NCBI GenBank assembly: GCA_016218965.1
Contig: JACRCP010000103.1
Coordinates: 1 to 44,223, forward strand
From: Deltaproteobacteria bacterium
GTDB taxonomy: Bacteria; Myxococcota; SpSt-1050; JACRCP01
Reading direction: 5' to 3'
DNA length: 44,223 nucleotides
Shown here in pieces: positions 31,133 to 40,213 of this stretch. The position numbers were made by a program, and so were the translations under genes. The notes below the pieces were generated by a model that did not search any database, was not told the origin of the DNA, and saw nothing but the letters and a program-made list of their open reading frames with translations. The number at the start of each line of letters is the position of its first letter. The stretch's first letter is position 1.

Positions 31133-32167
31133 TCAAAGCCCGACCATCTTCGGATGCGACCGGGTTCGCCGGCTGCCCGCCGGCGGCGCTTTCGGGCGTA
31201 CTCCGAATTCCCGCGGGACGGGCACGAACTCGTCCCAGCCGAACTTTTCGGGGTATTCCTTCCAGGGGCCTTCGCAGTAATCGAAGTGGATGCACTTCGG
31301 GCAATCGGGGCCTTTGGCCTTGCCTTCTGTCAGGCGGAACTCGGTGTAGTCCTCTACCACGAATCCTGCGTCGAAGATTTTGGTCCGGGGGATGATCCGT
31401 TCGGCGACGTACTGCGTAAACCCCTCCATGAAACAGTACGGTATCGCCTCGGTCATCACGGCCCTTCCCGCCTTGATCCCCAGCGAAAGGCCCGCCTTGA
31501 CGTACGGCTCGATCATCGACATACGGGGGACGATGGCGTCGAAGTTTTTGCCGGCGCTCCCGACGGGGTGGACGAATGCGAACTGGTACTGGTCGGCGCC
31601 GAGCGAAATCAGCAGGCGGGCGATCTCGGGCAGGTGTCTGAAGTTCGAGCGCACGACGACCGTGTTCGTGAGGACGCTCAGACCGCGCGCTTTCACGTTT
31701 TTGACTCCGGCGCAGGTCTGGTCGAAAGACCCGGGACTGCCCGTGAGCCAGTCGTGCAGGTCCGCGACGTGCCCGTGGAGGGCCGGCGAGAACTCGCTTA
31801 CCCCCGCGGCGACGAGGCGATCGACGAACTTTTCGTACGCCAGCATCCGCCCGTTGGTCTGGATCTGGATGACGGAAAACCCCAGTGAACGCGCGTGGCG
31901 CACAAGATCAACAACATCCTTGCGCAAGGTCAGCTCGCCGCCCGTGAAGACGATCGAGTCCGAGGTCTTCCGCGCCTCGTCGAGGGTGCTTCTGACCTCG
32001 TCGGTCGAAAAATCGCCAATCCGGTCCCGCTTGTCCCCCTGCACGCAAAACATGCACCGGTTGTTGCACGAAAAGCCGACCTTGACGTCGACGCGACGTT
32101 CCTTGACACCCCCTCCTTTGGGTCCTATCTTCCTTTTGATGCCGCGCTTTTTCACAGCCGTCCTCAT
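31133..32167 (-). CDS. Radical SAM protein with SPASM-like C-terminal Cys cluster
   Basis: From ATG 32167 (MRTAVKKRGIKRKIGPKGGG) the 344-residue protein has the radical SAM motif Cys34-x3-Cys38-x2-Cys41 (GFSCNNRCMFCVQG), then IVFTGGELTLRKD (the GGE motif), VIQIQTNGRML and SPALHGHVADLHDW. Near the end CPKCIHFDYCEGPW gives a short auxiliary Cys cluster (CxxCx6C). Enzymes with such clusters often modify peptides or act in cofactor synthesis; the substrate is unknown. Its start overlaps by 29 nt with the divergent start of the TPR lipoprotein gene, so the two share a compact promoter region and one start may be slightly wrong. Confidence 0.85.
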   Translation of the reverse strand: MRTAVKKRGIKRKIGPKGGGVKERRVDVKVGFSCNNRCMFCVQGDKRDRIGDFSTDEVRSTLDEARKTSDSIVFTGGELTLRKDVVDLVRHARSLGFSVIQIQTNGRMLAYEKFVDRLVAAGVSEFSPALHGHVADLHDWLTGSPGSFDQTCAGVKNVKARGLSVLTNTVVVRSNFRHLPEIARLLISLGADQYQFAFVHPVGSAGKNFDAIVPRMSMIEPYVKAGLSLGIKAGRAVMTEAIPYCFMEGFTQYVAERIIPRTKIFDAGFVVEDYTEFRLTEGKAKGPDCPKCIHFDYCEGPWKEYPEKFGWDEFVPVPREFGVRPKAPPAGSRRTRSHPKMVGL

Positions 32168-33485
32168 GGCGCCGCTCATTGTAGTAGGCTGCGCCGATGC
32201 TGGCAAGGACGTAAGGCCCGACCGCGCCGCCGCCGGACTCGAGATGATGAACGCCGGCGACACGGAGAGGGCGTTCAACTACCTTTCGGACGTGGTCGAG
32301 GAGGAGTACGCCAACCCCGCGGCCCACCGGGCGTACATCCAGGCCGCCGTCAAGACTCGCCGGCTCGCGGAGGTCGAGGACGAGTACCGCGCGCGGACCG
32401 GGAAGGACCCGCGCTGGGTCGCCCGCTACGCGCTCGGCATCATCCAATACGTCAAGGGCCCGGTCCACGGGGCCGCGGCTCTGCGCGAGCTCCGCGCGGC
32501 GGCCGAGCTGGCCCCGGGGCTCCCGGACGTCCACTACAGGCTGGGGATCGCGCTGCTCGAAATGGAGGAGATGGGTGAGGCCTGCGAGGCCCTCAAGCGG
32601 TGCTCCGGACTCGACCCGCGGCACCCGTCGTACCGGCCTCCCCTTGCGCTCTGCCTTTTCCACAACGGCGACCCCGCAGGCGCCCGCCGCGAGCTTGCGG
32701 CGATGCTCGATCTCGACCCGTCCGAAAAGGACGTCGCACAGGCGTCGACCGTCATGGCGCGCATCAATAACCCTTTTGCGATGATCCCCAAGGGTATCGA
32801 GTCCGACTACACGAAGGCGGTAGAGTACCTCGAGAAACACGACGTCCCGGCCAGGGCCGTCGAGATCCTGGACGCGATCGCGGGCAAGTTCCCTGAAGTG
32901 GCCCCGGTGCGCATCATGCTGGGAATGGCGTACGGCAGGCTGGGAGACAACGCCCGGGCGATCGCCGAACTCAAGGCCGCCGGCGAACTCGTGCCCGACA
33001 CCGCCGCGGTATGGCAGGGCCTCGCCGGCATCTACCACGGCATCGACAAGTCCGACCTTGCCGTCGAACACTACGTGAGGGCCATAGCGCTCGACCCGCT
33101 GCTCGCGTCGGCATACGTCCAGCTCGGCGCCCTGTACGTCGACCGCGGCGGCTTTGACCGGGCGGTCCCGCTTTTCGAGAAGCTCGTGAAGATCGACCGC
33201 AACCGCGAGGACTACCGCTTCATGCTGGGCCGCGCGCTCCAACTCCTGGGCAGGCTGGACGCCGCCGAACGGGAATTCTTGTGGATGGTCGAAAAGAACA
33301 AGGAAAGCGTCCACGGCCTGGTCGGTCTCGGTTTCGTCTACGCCGCAAGGCGGCTCCGCGAGAAAGACCCGGACCGCCGCGCGGAGCTTCGGGAGAAGGC
33401 CTACGACGCGGCATCACAGGCCCTCCAGGTGGACCCCAACTTCGAGGCCGCCAAGAAGCTCCTGGACACACTCAGAATCGACTGA
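32139..33485 (+). CDS. TPR-repeat lipoprotein
   Basis: The open frame extends far upstream, but the real start is ATG 32139, which gives a lipoprotein signal MPRFFTAVLMAPLIVVGC with a good lipobox (IVVGC). The 448-residue protein is then a chain of tetratricopeptide repeats, such as GLPDVHYRLGIALLEMEEMG, DNARAIAELKAAGELVPDTA, ASAYVQLGALYVDRGGFDRA and EDYRFMLGRALQLLGRLDAA. TPR lipoproteins usually scaffold envelope complexes. It overlaps the divergent radical SAM gene start and is followed after 13 nt by the FmdB-like gene on the same strand. Confidence 0.87.
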   Translation: MPRFFTAVLMAPLIVVGCADAGKDVRPDRAAAGLEMMNAGDTERAFNYLSDVVEEEYANPAAHRAYIQAAVKTRRLAEVEDEYRARTGKDPRWVARYALGIIQYVKGPVHGAAALRELRAAAELAPGLPDVHYRLGIALLEMEEMGEACEALKRCSGLDPRHPSYRPPLALCLFHNGDPAGARRELAAMLDLDPSEKDVAQASTVMARINNPFAMIPKGIESDYTKAVEYLEKHDVPARAVEILDAIAGKFPEVAPVRIMLGMAYGRLGDNARAIAELKAAGELVPDTAAVWQGLAGIYHGIDKSDLAVEHYVRAIALDPLLASAYVQLGALYVDRGGFDRAVPLFEKLVKIDRNREDYRFMLGRALQLLGRLDAAEREFLWMVEKNKESVHGLVGLGFVYAARRLREKDPDRRAELREKAYDAASQALQVDPNFEAAKKLLDTLRID

Positions 33486-33498
33486 TTCGGAGGCTTGC

Positions 33499-33735
33499 AT
33501 GCCGATATTCGAGTACCACTGCAAAAAATGCGGCAACCAGTTCGAGGAGCTCGTCTTCAACCGCGAGGAAAAGCCCCCCTGCCCCAAGTGCTCGAGCACG
33601 AAGGTCGCCAAACAGATGTCCACCTTCGCCCACCACGGCGGCGGCGGGAACGGCGGCGGCGACGTCGGCCCGGGCTCCGGCGGCGGATCGGGCTGTTCGT
33701 CGTGCTCCGGCGGCTCGTGCTCGACGTGCGGCTGA
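33499..33735 (+). CDS. FmdB-family zinc ribbon protein
   Basis: The 78-residue protein starts MPIFEYHCKKCGNQFEELVF and continues EKPPCPKCSSTKVAKQMS: two CxxC pairs (HCKKCG and PCPKCS) forming a zinc ribbon, the defining feature of the FmdB/regulatory zinc ribbon family. The C-terminal half is Gly-rich and ends with a second Cys cluster (GCSSCSGGSCSTCG), also usual in the family. Its role is unclear; members are found near many enzymes. It is likely cotranscribed with the TPR lipoprotein gene and converges with the oppF-like gene, 31 nt away. Confidence 0.9.
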   Translation: MPIFEYHCKKCGNQFEELVFNREEKPPCPKCSSTKVAKQMSTFAHHGGGGNGGGDVGPGSGGGSGCSSCSGGSCSTCG

Positions 33736-33766
33736 GCCCTGCGGGGCGTTTCCGGCCCGCGGGTTC

Positions 33767-34633
33767 CTATCCGGAGCCGACGGCCTTTTCGTGTTTTTCG
33801 CGGAGTTTCGCGGCTGGTTCGGTTGCGGTTTTGCCGCTCTGTGCACACGGGCCGGGGATGGCGTCGAACAGGCGGCGGGTGTAGTCGTGCCGGGGACGGG
33901 TACAGACGGCTTCGGCCGGGCCTTCTTCGACGATCTCGCCGCGGTACATCACCGCAACGCGGTCGCACACGTGCCGCACGACGCCCAGATCGTGCGAAAT
34001 GAACAGGTACGCGAGTCCCAAATGCTTCCGCAGGTCAAGGAGGAGGTTTAAGATCTGCGCCTGGACCGAGGCGTCGAGCGCCGATACCGGCTCGTCGCAA
34101 ATGACGAGCACGGGGTCCAGCATCAGCGCGCGCGCAATGGCGATTCGCTGGCGCTGGCCCCCCGAAAACTCGTGCGGGAACTTGTTGAGGCCCGACGCCG
34201 GGAGCCCGACGCGATCGAGCGCCGCCGCGGCCTTGCCGGCGATGTCTCGAACCTTTTGGACCCGAAGCGGCTCCTCTAGTATCCGCCGAATGCGCATCCT
34301 CGGATCGAGCGACGAGTGCGGGTCCTGGAACACGATTGAGACGCGCCGGCGCAATTCGTCGAGCGCGCCGCGCTCCGCGTTGATGTCGCGACCCTTGAAT
34401 ACGACGGCCCCCTCGTCGGGTCGAAGGAGGCCGACCGCGAGCCGGCCGACGGTGCTCTTCCCCGACCCCGACTCGCCGACCAGGCCGACCGTCTCGCCGG
34501 GGCAGATTGACAGGCTCACGCCGGACACCGCAACCACGGTGCGCCGCCGGATGCCCCCGCCGGAAAGAAACGACTTTTTCACCCCGCGGAGATCAAGAAG
34601 CGGGTTCGGTCTGGGGTCTTCGGCACCCATCAA
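33767..34633 (-). CDS. oppF: Oligopeptide/dipeptide ABC transporter ATPase (OppF/DppF type)
   Basis: The 288-residue protein has all ABC ATPase motifs: Walker A GLVGESGSGKST, Q-loop VSIVFQDPHSSLDPRM, signature EFSGGQRQRIAIA, Walker B VLVICDEPVSALD and the switch His in YLFISHDLGVV. The TRPRHDYTRRLFDAIPG end segment is typical of OppF/DppF. It pairs with the OppD-like protein encoded just upstream on the same strand. The substrate could be peptides, nickel or other small molecules; permease and binding-protein genes are not in the window. A 158-nt gap with a dispersed repeat separates the two genes. Confidence 0.92.
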   Translation of the reverse strand: MMGAEDPRPNPLLDLRGVKKSFLSGGGIRRRTVVAVSGVSLSICPGETVGLVGESGSGKSTVGRLAVGLLRPDEGAVVFKGRDINAERGALDELRRRVSIVFQDPHSSLDPRMRIRRILEEPLRVQKVRDIAGKAAAALDRVGLPASGLNKFPHEFSGGQRQRIAIARALMLDPVLVICDEPVSALDASVQAQILNLLLDLRKHLGLAYLFISHDLGVVRHVCDRVAVMYRGEIVEEGPAEAVCTRPRHDYTRRLFDAIPGPCAQSGKTATEPAAKLREKHEKAVGSG

Positions 34634-34650
34634 GACATCCCGATCCTCGC

Positions 34651-34705
34651 GCCGTCAAGCCGGCGCGAAACGCAAGGCGGCGTCAAGCCGCCGCACTCCA
34701 AGACG
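34651..34705. repeat. Dispersed GC-rich repeat, copy 2
   Basis: This copy in the oppD-oppF gap contains GCCGTCAAGCCGGCGCGAAA followed by GGCGGCGTCAAGCCGCCGCA and CTCCAAGA. It is nearly the same as 23228-23289. It lies inside an operon, where its hairpins could reduce the level of oppF message relative to oppD. Confidence 0.7.
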
Positions 34706-34791
34706 TCCCCGGTCCTGTCTTCAACTCTCCACGAATCGGCGGCTCCGGCGGGGCGAGCCCGCCGGGGGCCCAATTCGCTGCCGCCCACCGC

Positions 34792-35799
34792 CTACCGCCC
34801 GTCGCCCACCGCCTGCCTGTCGAGGGGATTGAAACACCTGAACACCCTCGTTCCCTCAACCGTCTCGGGCGGATCTCCCGTGCACGCCGCGACGGCGCGG
34901 GAACACCGCGGCCGAAAACGGCACCCCTCCGGCAGATCGACAAGATCCGGCACGGCCCCGGGGATGGCCGGCAGCGGCTCCCCCGGCTGGACTCCCGAAC
35001 GACCGGGGACCGACTTAAAAAGGGCGGCCGTGTACGGGTGCCGCGGCGACGCCAGAACATCCCGTACGGGCCCGCGTTCCACGACGCGGCCGGCGTACAT
35101 CACCGCGACCGTGTCGGCGGCCTCGATCACCACCCCAAAATCGTGCGTGATGAGAAGGACCGCCATCCCCCGCGCCCGTCTGAGATCCATTAGCAGCGTG
35201 AGCACCTGGCGCGCGATGGTCACGTCGACGGCGCTGGTCGGTTCATCGGCGATGAGAAGCGCCGGGCCGTTTGCCAGCGCCATCGCGATGAGCGCACGCT
35301 GGCGCATTCCACCCGAAAGCTGGTGTGGATACGACGCCGCCACTCTGACCGGATCGGTCATTCCGACCTCGCCCAGGAGCGCCGCGGCCCGCGCCCCGGC
35401 CTCGCGCCGGGAGGTCCCGTGTACGGTCATTGCCTCGACAACTTGCGCCCCCACGGTCATCAGCGGGTTGAGTGCCGTCATCGGCTCCTGGAAGACCATT
35501 GCGGCCGCCGTCCCGCGCCACGCCCGCCGCTCCTCGCCCCAAAGGCAGGTCATGTCGCGGCCGTCCAAAACCACCGAGCCCGACTCGATTGATGCCCCAG
35601 GCGGCAGAAGTCCCATCAACGCGTACGCCAGCGTGCTCTTCCCCGAACCCGACTCGCCCACGAGGCAGAGACACTCGCCGCGCGCGATTTCGAGGTCCAC
35701 CCCGTCGATCGGCCGGACAACCCGCCCTCCCCCGTCGATCGCCACTTTGAGGCCTCGGATGCAGAGCAGCGGACTCTGCCGATTGACGTTTTCCGTCAC
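34792..35799 (-). CDS. oppD: Oligopeptide/dipeptide ABC transporter ATPase (OppD/DppD type)
   Basis: The GTG start at 35799 overlaps the stop of the LolB-like gene (GTGA). The 335-residue protein has Walker A CLVGESGSGKSTLAY, signature HQLSGGMRQRALIA, Walker B ALLIADEPTSAVD and LLITHDFGVV. The C-terminal oligopeptide domain holds a Cys cluster (CRFRPRCSRAVAACTGDPPE), known in OppD/DppD to bind an iron-sulfur cluster. It is the partner of the following OppF-like ATPase. Being coupled to three envelope genes but no permease is unusual; the membrane subunits must be elsewhere. Confidence 0.92.
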   Translation of the reverse strand: MTENVNRQSPLLCIRGLKVAIDGGGRVVRPIDGVDLEIARGECLCLVGESGSGKSTLAYALMGLLPPGASIESGSVVLDGRDMTCLWGEERRAWRGTAAAMVFQEPMTALNPLMTVGAQVVEAMTVHGTSRREAGARAAALLGEVGMTDPVRVAASYPHQLSGGMRQRALIAMALANGPALLIADEPTSAVDVTIARQVLTLLMDLRRARGMAVLLITHDFGVVIEAADTVAVMYAGRVVERGPVRDVLASPRHPYTAALFKSVPGRSGVQPGEPLPAIPGAVPDLVDLPEGCRFRPRCSRAVAACTGDPPETVEGTRVFRCFNPLDRQAVGDGR

Positions 35800-36578
35800 T
35801 CTACGGCGAACCCCTTCGGGATTTCGACGAGGAACTCCTCGTCTTTGATTTCCGGGTTGATTTCGATCTCCCGAAAAGCGATGTTAAGCGATTTGACGCG
35901 CCCCGCGAAAGTCGCCTTCACGCGGTGCGGGAACGGGATCCCCATCACAGTCGATATCTCTTCGAACTCCACGGTGGAGATCTTGTCTCCCTCGGCCGCG
36001 GACGTTTCGACTTTCTTGACGGCAAGCGTTTCCCGGTCGGCCCTAATGATCTGCTTTTCCCCGCCGGGTTTCTCGATGAGCACGACGACCTCTTTTTGGG
36101 GCTCGTCCGCGCCAATCTGCCCCTGTGTGAACTCCACCAGCCGGACCGTCCCGCAAAGCACGGACTCCGCCTCGTCCGGGGCCATCCTGAGACCCAACGC
36201 CCGTTCCAGCGCCTCTTCGCCCGCGACGCCGTTCCGCACCTTCTTGTCGGGCATCGAGACCGCGGTGTAGCGGCCGTCCTTCATTACGAACAGCGCCTCG
36301 AGCTCGTCAACGGGACCGAGGGCCTCGACCCGCAGCGCGCCCGGCCTCCGGAGCGTCACGAGCACCGTCGTCGAAAGGGGCTTTTCGCCGTCCGCCTGGA
36401 CCTTCACGCGCATGCGCGCGCGAAGACTTCGCACCACGGCATCGCGCCTGGCAAACGCGCTCACGACCGCCTCGAACTCGGTTATCGGCGGAAGTTCCGG
36501 GACGACCACCTGCGGAACCGGACACCCGCACAAGGCCGGGAGCAGCGCCAGAACGGCCATGTGGCGGAAAAGCCTCAC
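35796..36578 (-). CDS. LolB-like / DUF4292 outer-membrane lipoprotein
   Basis: I choose GTG 36578 because it overlaps the TPR gene stop (GTGA) and has GGAGG upstream; the first Met (36560) is also possible. The 260-residue protein has a lipoprotein signal (MAVLALLPALCGC) and then a beta-rich domain: SLRARMRVKVQADGEKPLST, VLVTLRRPGALRVEALGPVD, FVMKDGRYTAVSMPD and a long half-barrel to NIAFREIEINPEIKDEEFLV. That layout is typical of LolB/DUF4292-type lipid-binding lipoproteins of the outer membrane. Its operon partners (TPR and DUF3108 proteins) also point to envelope work. Confidence 0.75.
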   Translation of the reverse strand: MRLFRHMAVLALLPALCGCPVPQVVVPELPPITEFEAVVSAFARRDAVVRSLRARMRVKVQADGEKPLSTTVLVTLRRPGALRVEALGPVDELEALFVMKDGRYTAVSMPDKKVRNGVAGEEALERALGLRMAPDEAESVLCGTVRLVEFTQGQIGADEPQKEVVVLIEKPGGEKQIIRADRETLAVKKVETSAAEGDKISTVEFEEISTVMGIPFPHRVKATFAGRVKSLNIAFREIEINPEIKDEEFLVEIPKGFAVE

Positions 36579-38386
36579 CGCGACGCCTCCAGCTCCCCCA
36601 GCCGTTTGAGTATCCTCGCCCTGACCCTGGGTTCGGGTTTGTGTTTGAGCGCCTTTCTGAAGGACTCCGCCGCCCCCTTGCCGTTCCTGAGCTTGAGCAG
36701 GCACTCGGCGAGGTGCTCGAGTATCTCCGGCTCTTCGGGCGCCATCCTGTCGGCGCGCCGGAGGACGTCCAGCGCCTGGTCGTAGCGCCCCTGCTGGAAC
36801 AGGACCCACCCGAGGCTGTCCGTGACGTAGCCGCTCTCGTGCTTGTAAAGGAGCGCCCGGCGGATCATCTCCTCGGCCTCCTTGAGGTTTTTCCCCTGTT
36901 CGGCCCAGGTGTAACCGACAAAGTTCAGCGCCTCGGGGCTGTCGGGGTTCGAATCGAGCACCTTCCGCGCAAACTCCAGGCCCTTCTCGGTGCGGCCCGC
37001 CCGCTCGTACAGCATCGCAAGGGCCATCAGCAGGCGCTCGAGGTCGTCGCGGGGGATCTCCGGGCGCGTCGCGGCCCGCTCCAACACCTCGCGCGCCTCG
37101 TCGAACCTGCCGACCTTGTCGAAAAGCGACGAGAGCGCCTCGGTAATCTCGATCCAATCCGGGTGCGCCTTCGAAAGCGTTTCAAAGAAGGCGATCCCCT
37201 CGCTCTTGTCCTCCGCCTCGCTCCACGCCAGCGAAAGCACGTGAAACGCAAGCGACGCCGGGTTGTCGACGGTCTGGGCGTACGGTTTCAGCACCACGAT
37301 CGCCTTCCTGTGCTCGCCGATCTTGACGAGGCAGTATCCCCCGTGCACCAGGGCGTCCATGTAGAAGTCGCTTGTCTTCGGCAGCTTTGCGTAGATCTCG
37401 AGGGCCTTCTTGTGCTCGCGCGCCCCCTCATGGACACGCCCTTTGAAGTACAGGACGGCGTCCTTGTCGGGAAACTGCCTGTAGAGATCGTCCATCTCGC
37501 GCAAGGCCTGCGAAAAACGGTACTCGTCGAGGTAGGCCATCGCGATCTTGACGCGGGTGTCGACCTCGCTCCACGCAAAACGCCTGACGTGCTCGAAATA
37601 CTGTTCGGCCACGGTCTCGTCGCCGGCCTTGAGCGCCAGCCGCCCGAGAGCCAGCGGCAGCTCCGGGTCGTCCGAAACGAAGTGCTGGAGCGCCTCGAGG
37701 ACCTTCGCGGCGTCGCGGGGGCGCCCAAGAACGTCATAGGCCGACGCGAGGGTGAAGGCCGCCCCCGCGTGTGACGGGTCTTTCTCCAACGCCTTTCCGA
37801 GATAATGGACGGCCTTTTCGAGAATCCGCTTTTCATAGAATATCCGCCCGGTTTCGTAGTACCCGATGGGATTGTCCGGGAGGTTGGCCATCATCATCTG
37901 AAAGACCGCCTCGGCGTCCTTTTCCTTTTTCTGGCGGAGAAGGACGCGGCTGTACTCGGCGTAGCCCTCCATCCGTTTCGGGTCCGCGCGTATCGCCCGC
38001 TGAAAGGCCTTCTCCGCGGCGTCGAACTCCCCCAGGATTCGAAACAGAAAACCCAGCTGGAGGTGGGCGTCGACGTAGGTCGGATCGATCTCTGCGGCCG
38101 CCTCGGCCTGCGAGATGGCCCCCTTGAGGTTGAGGAGCCTGGCCTGGACGTTCGAGATGACGAGGTGGAGATACGGCGACAGCGCGTCGTGCACCACCGC
38201 CAGACGGTACTCGTCAAGCGCGCCGCGGAGGTCGCCCGAAAGCTCGCGTATCCGGCCCTTCATGTAGTGGGTGTACGCCTGCGCGCTCACGAACGACCGC
38301 TGGCCCGGGGCCGGAGGCTGCGTTTCCCGTTCCGGACCCGCGGAGGCAAAGAGCGCCGCGACGAAAACGGCGGAGATGACTGTCAT
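36575..38386 (-). CDS. Secreted TPR-repeat protein
   Basis: From ATG 38386 (MTVISAVFVAALFASAGPER) the 603-residue protein has a signal peptide and about twelve tetratricopeptide repeats, for example GRIRELSGDLRGALDEYRLA, DAHLQLGFLFRILGEFDAAE, GYYETGRIFYEKRILEKAVH and GWVLFQQGRYDQALDVLRRA. AGGAG precedes the ATG. The start overlaps the stop of the DUF3108 gene by ATGA and the stop overlaps the LolB-like gene start by GTGA, so three proteins are made in step. TPR arrays of this size usually hold together envelope assemblies. The partner is not evident. Confidence 0.9.
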   Translation of the reverse strand: MTVISAVFVAALFASAGPERETQPPAPGQRSFVSAQAYTHYMKGRIRELSGDLRGALDEYRLAVVHDALSPYLHLVISNVQARLLNLKGAISQAEAAAEIDPTYVDAHLQLGFLFRILGEFDAAEKAFQRAIRADPKRMEGYAEYSRVLLRQKKEKDAEAVFQMMMANLPDNPIGYYETGRIFYEKRILEKAVHYLGKALEKDPSHAGAAFTLASAYDVLGRPRDAAKVLEALQHFVSDDPELPLALGRLALKAGDETVAEQYFEHVRRFAWSEVDTRVKIAMAYLDEYRFSQALREMDDLYRQFPDKDAVLYFKGRVHEGAREHKKALEIYAKLPKTSDFYMDALVHGGYCLVKIGEHRKAIVVLKPYAQTVDNPASLAFHVLSLAWSEAEDKSEGIAFFETLSKAHPDWIEITEALSSLFDKVGRFDEAREVLERAATRPEIPRDDLERLLMALAMLYERAGRTEKGLEFARKVLDSNPDSPEALNFVGYTWAEQGKNLKEAEEMIRRALLYKHESGYVTDSLGWVLFQQGRYDQALDVLRRADRMAPEEPEILEHLAECLLKLRNGKGAAESFRKALKHKPEPRVRARILKRLGELEASR

Positions 38387-39345
38387 TCGCCCTGCTCCTC
38401 GTCCTCGACGGGTTCCTCGATCCCCTCGCCCGGCCTGCCCGTCTTTTTGACAAACGACGCGTAGACCGCGGTTTCGCCCATAGGCAGAGTCGAAGCCGCC
38501 TTGACGGGGATACGATACGCGTCGTCGGTCAGCCAGAACGAAACGCGCCGCTTTCGCGACTTGTCGTCCGTGCGGACCGCCGTGCCGTCGAGAACGATGG
38601 TGTTGAAGTAACCGGCCGGCGTCTGCACGCGCTCCCTGCCTATCACCTTCCCCTGCACCCTCCAGATGAAACGGAAGTGCACGACGTCTATGCAGATCGG
38701 GTCGCCGGTCTTCAAGGGAAGCGTCCGCACGTAGTACATGGCCGAAAGGAAATCGTGGACCGTCTTGGACGCGGGCAGGGTGTTGTCGATGTTGCGCCCC
38801 TGGAACTTCGATTTGACATTGACCTTCCCTTTGGCGTGATCGAACCGGTACGTCGATTGGCGCTCGGTCTCGAGCTCGGCCACGTCCTCCTGAAGACCCA
38901 AGGGCAGAAGGGTCTCCGCGTCGGCGTCCTCCTCCATGTGCGCCTTGACCTTGTGGACCTTCGAGAAGAACGAGTTGGTCTTCCCACGCGCGACGGTGTG
39001 CTGGACCTTTTTCCCGCCGACGTCTTTTGAGGACTCGATCTTGATGACCGCCTTGCCGACCGGGATGTCCTTGACGGTGACGATGTAGTAGATGGTTTCG
39101 CCCGGGCCGAAAGTCGCCCCGCTCTTCTTGGGCCGGATGTTCCACCCGCACCCGCCGGCCGCCGGAGGGGCCTTGAACACCTTTTTCTTGAGCGCTTTCT
39201 CCACGGCCCGCCCCGGGCCCTTTTCGGCCGGGGCAGGATTTGCCCCCGTCCCTTCTTTTGGCTCGGCCTGGGCAGGCGCTGCGCCAATCCCCATCACCAG
39301 AATCGCCGTCACAACCGCCAAAACCGCGCCGGCCCTGAACTCCAT
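38383..39345 (-). CDS. DUF3108-domain secreted protein
   Basis: From ATG 39345 (MEFRAGAVLAVVTAILVMGI) the 320-residue protein has a signal peptide cleaved after AQA and a Lys/Pro-rich segment. A DUF3108-type beta domain follows: FGPGETIYYIVTVKDIPVGK, AVIKIESSKDVGGKKVQHTV, VHDFLSAMYYVRTLPLKTGD, YFNTIVLDGTAVRTDDKSRK and VSFWLTDDAYRIPVKAASTL. DUF3108 proteins are periplasmic or outer-membrane proteins, probably lipid- or polymer-binding. GGGGAAAGGG precedes the ATG. It heads a five-gene operon and is divergent from the CPBP protease gene. Confidence 0.85.
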   Translation of the reverse strand: MEFRAGAVLAVVTAILVMGIGAAPAQAEPKEGTGANPAPAEKGPGRAVEKALKKKVFKAPPAAGGCGWNIRPKKSGATFGPGETIYYIVTVKDIPVGKAVIKIESSKDVGGKKVQHTVARGKTNSFFSKVHKVKAHMEEDADAETLLPLGLQEDVAELETERQSTYRFDHAKGKVNVKSKFQGRNIDNTLPASKTVHDFLSAMYYVRTLPLKTGDPICIDVVHFRFIWRVQGKVIGRERVQTPAGYFNTIVLDGTAVRTDDKSRKRRVSFWLTDDAYRIPVKAASTLPMGETAVYASFVKKTGRPGEGIEEPVEDEEQGE

Positions 39346-39429
39346 TTTCCCTTTCCCCTGCCCGCCCCAATCTGCTAGCTTGGCCATCATACTGGTTTTG
39401 AGACCCGGTATCAAAAGTTTAAGGCCCGC

Positions 39430-40110
39430 ATGACCGACCCGCCGCCAAACCGAGCGCCCTTCGCCGACGCCGCGATCGTCTACGTCGTCTTGATGGCAAC
39501 GATAGTGACCCTCAAGCGGCTTGCCGGTTTCGGCTTCGTGGGGCGGAATCTGCTGTTCCTTGCAGCCCTGGTCTTCCTGTCGGTCCCGATCGTTGCAATG
39601 CGTCACCGCGGGGAATCACTCGACTCGTTCGGGATGACAAGCCGAAACGCCTGGAGGGAGATCCTGTTTGCCCTCCTGGCCGCGGGCGTCATTTTTCCAC
39701 CTTTCGTCGTGGGGTACCACCTGTATCAGAAAGTCTGGTTCCACCACGCGCCGCTCTTCAACATGCCGAAAGACGTCTGGCGCCTTGCGTCCATCCACCT
39801 CCTGCTCGTCGCCCTCCCCGAGGAGTTCTTCTACCGGGGCTACATCCAGGGAAAACTTAAGCGCGTGCTCCCGGGCGGCCTGAGCCTCATGGGCGCCCGA
39901 GCCGCACCGGCTATTGTGTTGACCGCGGCGCTCTTCGCCTTGGGCCACTTCATAGTGGACTTCAGACCGATGCGCCTCGGGGTCTTTTTCCCGGCGCTCC
40001 TCTTCGGCTGGATGAAGGAAAAGACCGGCACCGTCACGGCGCCGATCGTCTTTCATGCCCTGAGCAACGTCTTCATGGCAACGCTCGAGAAGACGTACTT
40101 TCACCCCTAA
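39430..40110 (+). CDS. CPBP-family intramembrane glutamic protease
   Basis: The 226-residue protein has five or six membrane segments and the three motifs of the CAAX/CPBP protease family: EEFFYRG with Glu131, Glu132 and Arg136; FALGHF with His173; and FHALSNV with His209 and Asn213. These residues form the active site in the membrane. In related bacteria such enzymes cut membrane-anchored substrates, including sorting-signal proteins. It is divergent from the DUF3108 gene, so a shared regulator is possible. The ATG at 39430 is close to the divergent start, leaving an 84-nt intergenic region. Confidence 0.88.
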   Translation: MTDPPPNRAPFADAAIVYVVLMATIVTLKRLAGFGFVGRNLLFLAALVFLSVPIVAMRHRGESLDSFGMTSRNAWREILFALLAAGVIFPPFVVGYHLYQKVWFHHAPLFNMPKDVWRLASIHLLLVALPEEFFYRGYIQGKLKRVLPGGLSLMGARAAPAIVLTAALFALGHFIVDFRPMRLGVFFPALLFGWMKEKTGTVTAPIVFHALSNVFMATLEKTYFHP

Positions 40111-40213
40111 CCCCCTGCCCTCCTTCGACGTCGCTCACAGGACCCGCTTTCCCCCACGGGGGGCAGGCGGGCGGGCCCGCCCGAGGCACGTGAGGTTGGG
40201 AGCTATGGGCAGG

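Noticed and set aside
31380..32138. Upstream extension of the TPR lipoprotein frame
   Set aside because: It is the antisense of the radical SAM gene; the lipoprotein signal begins at 32139.
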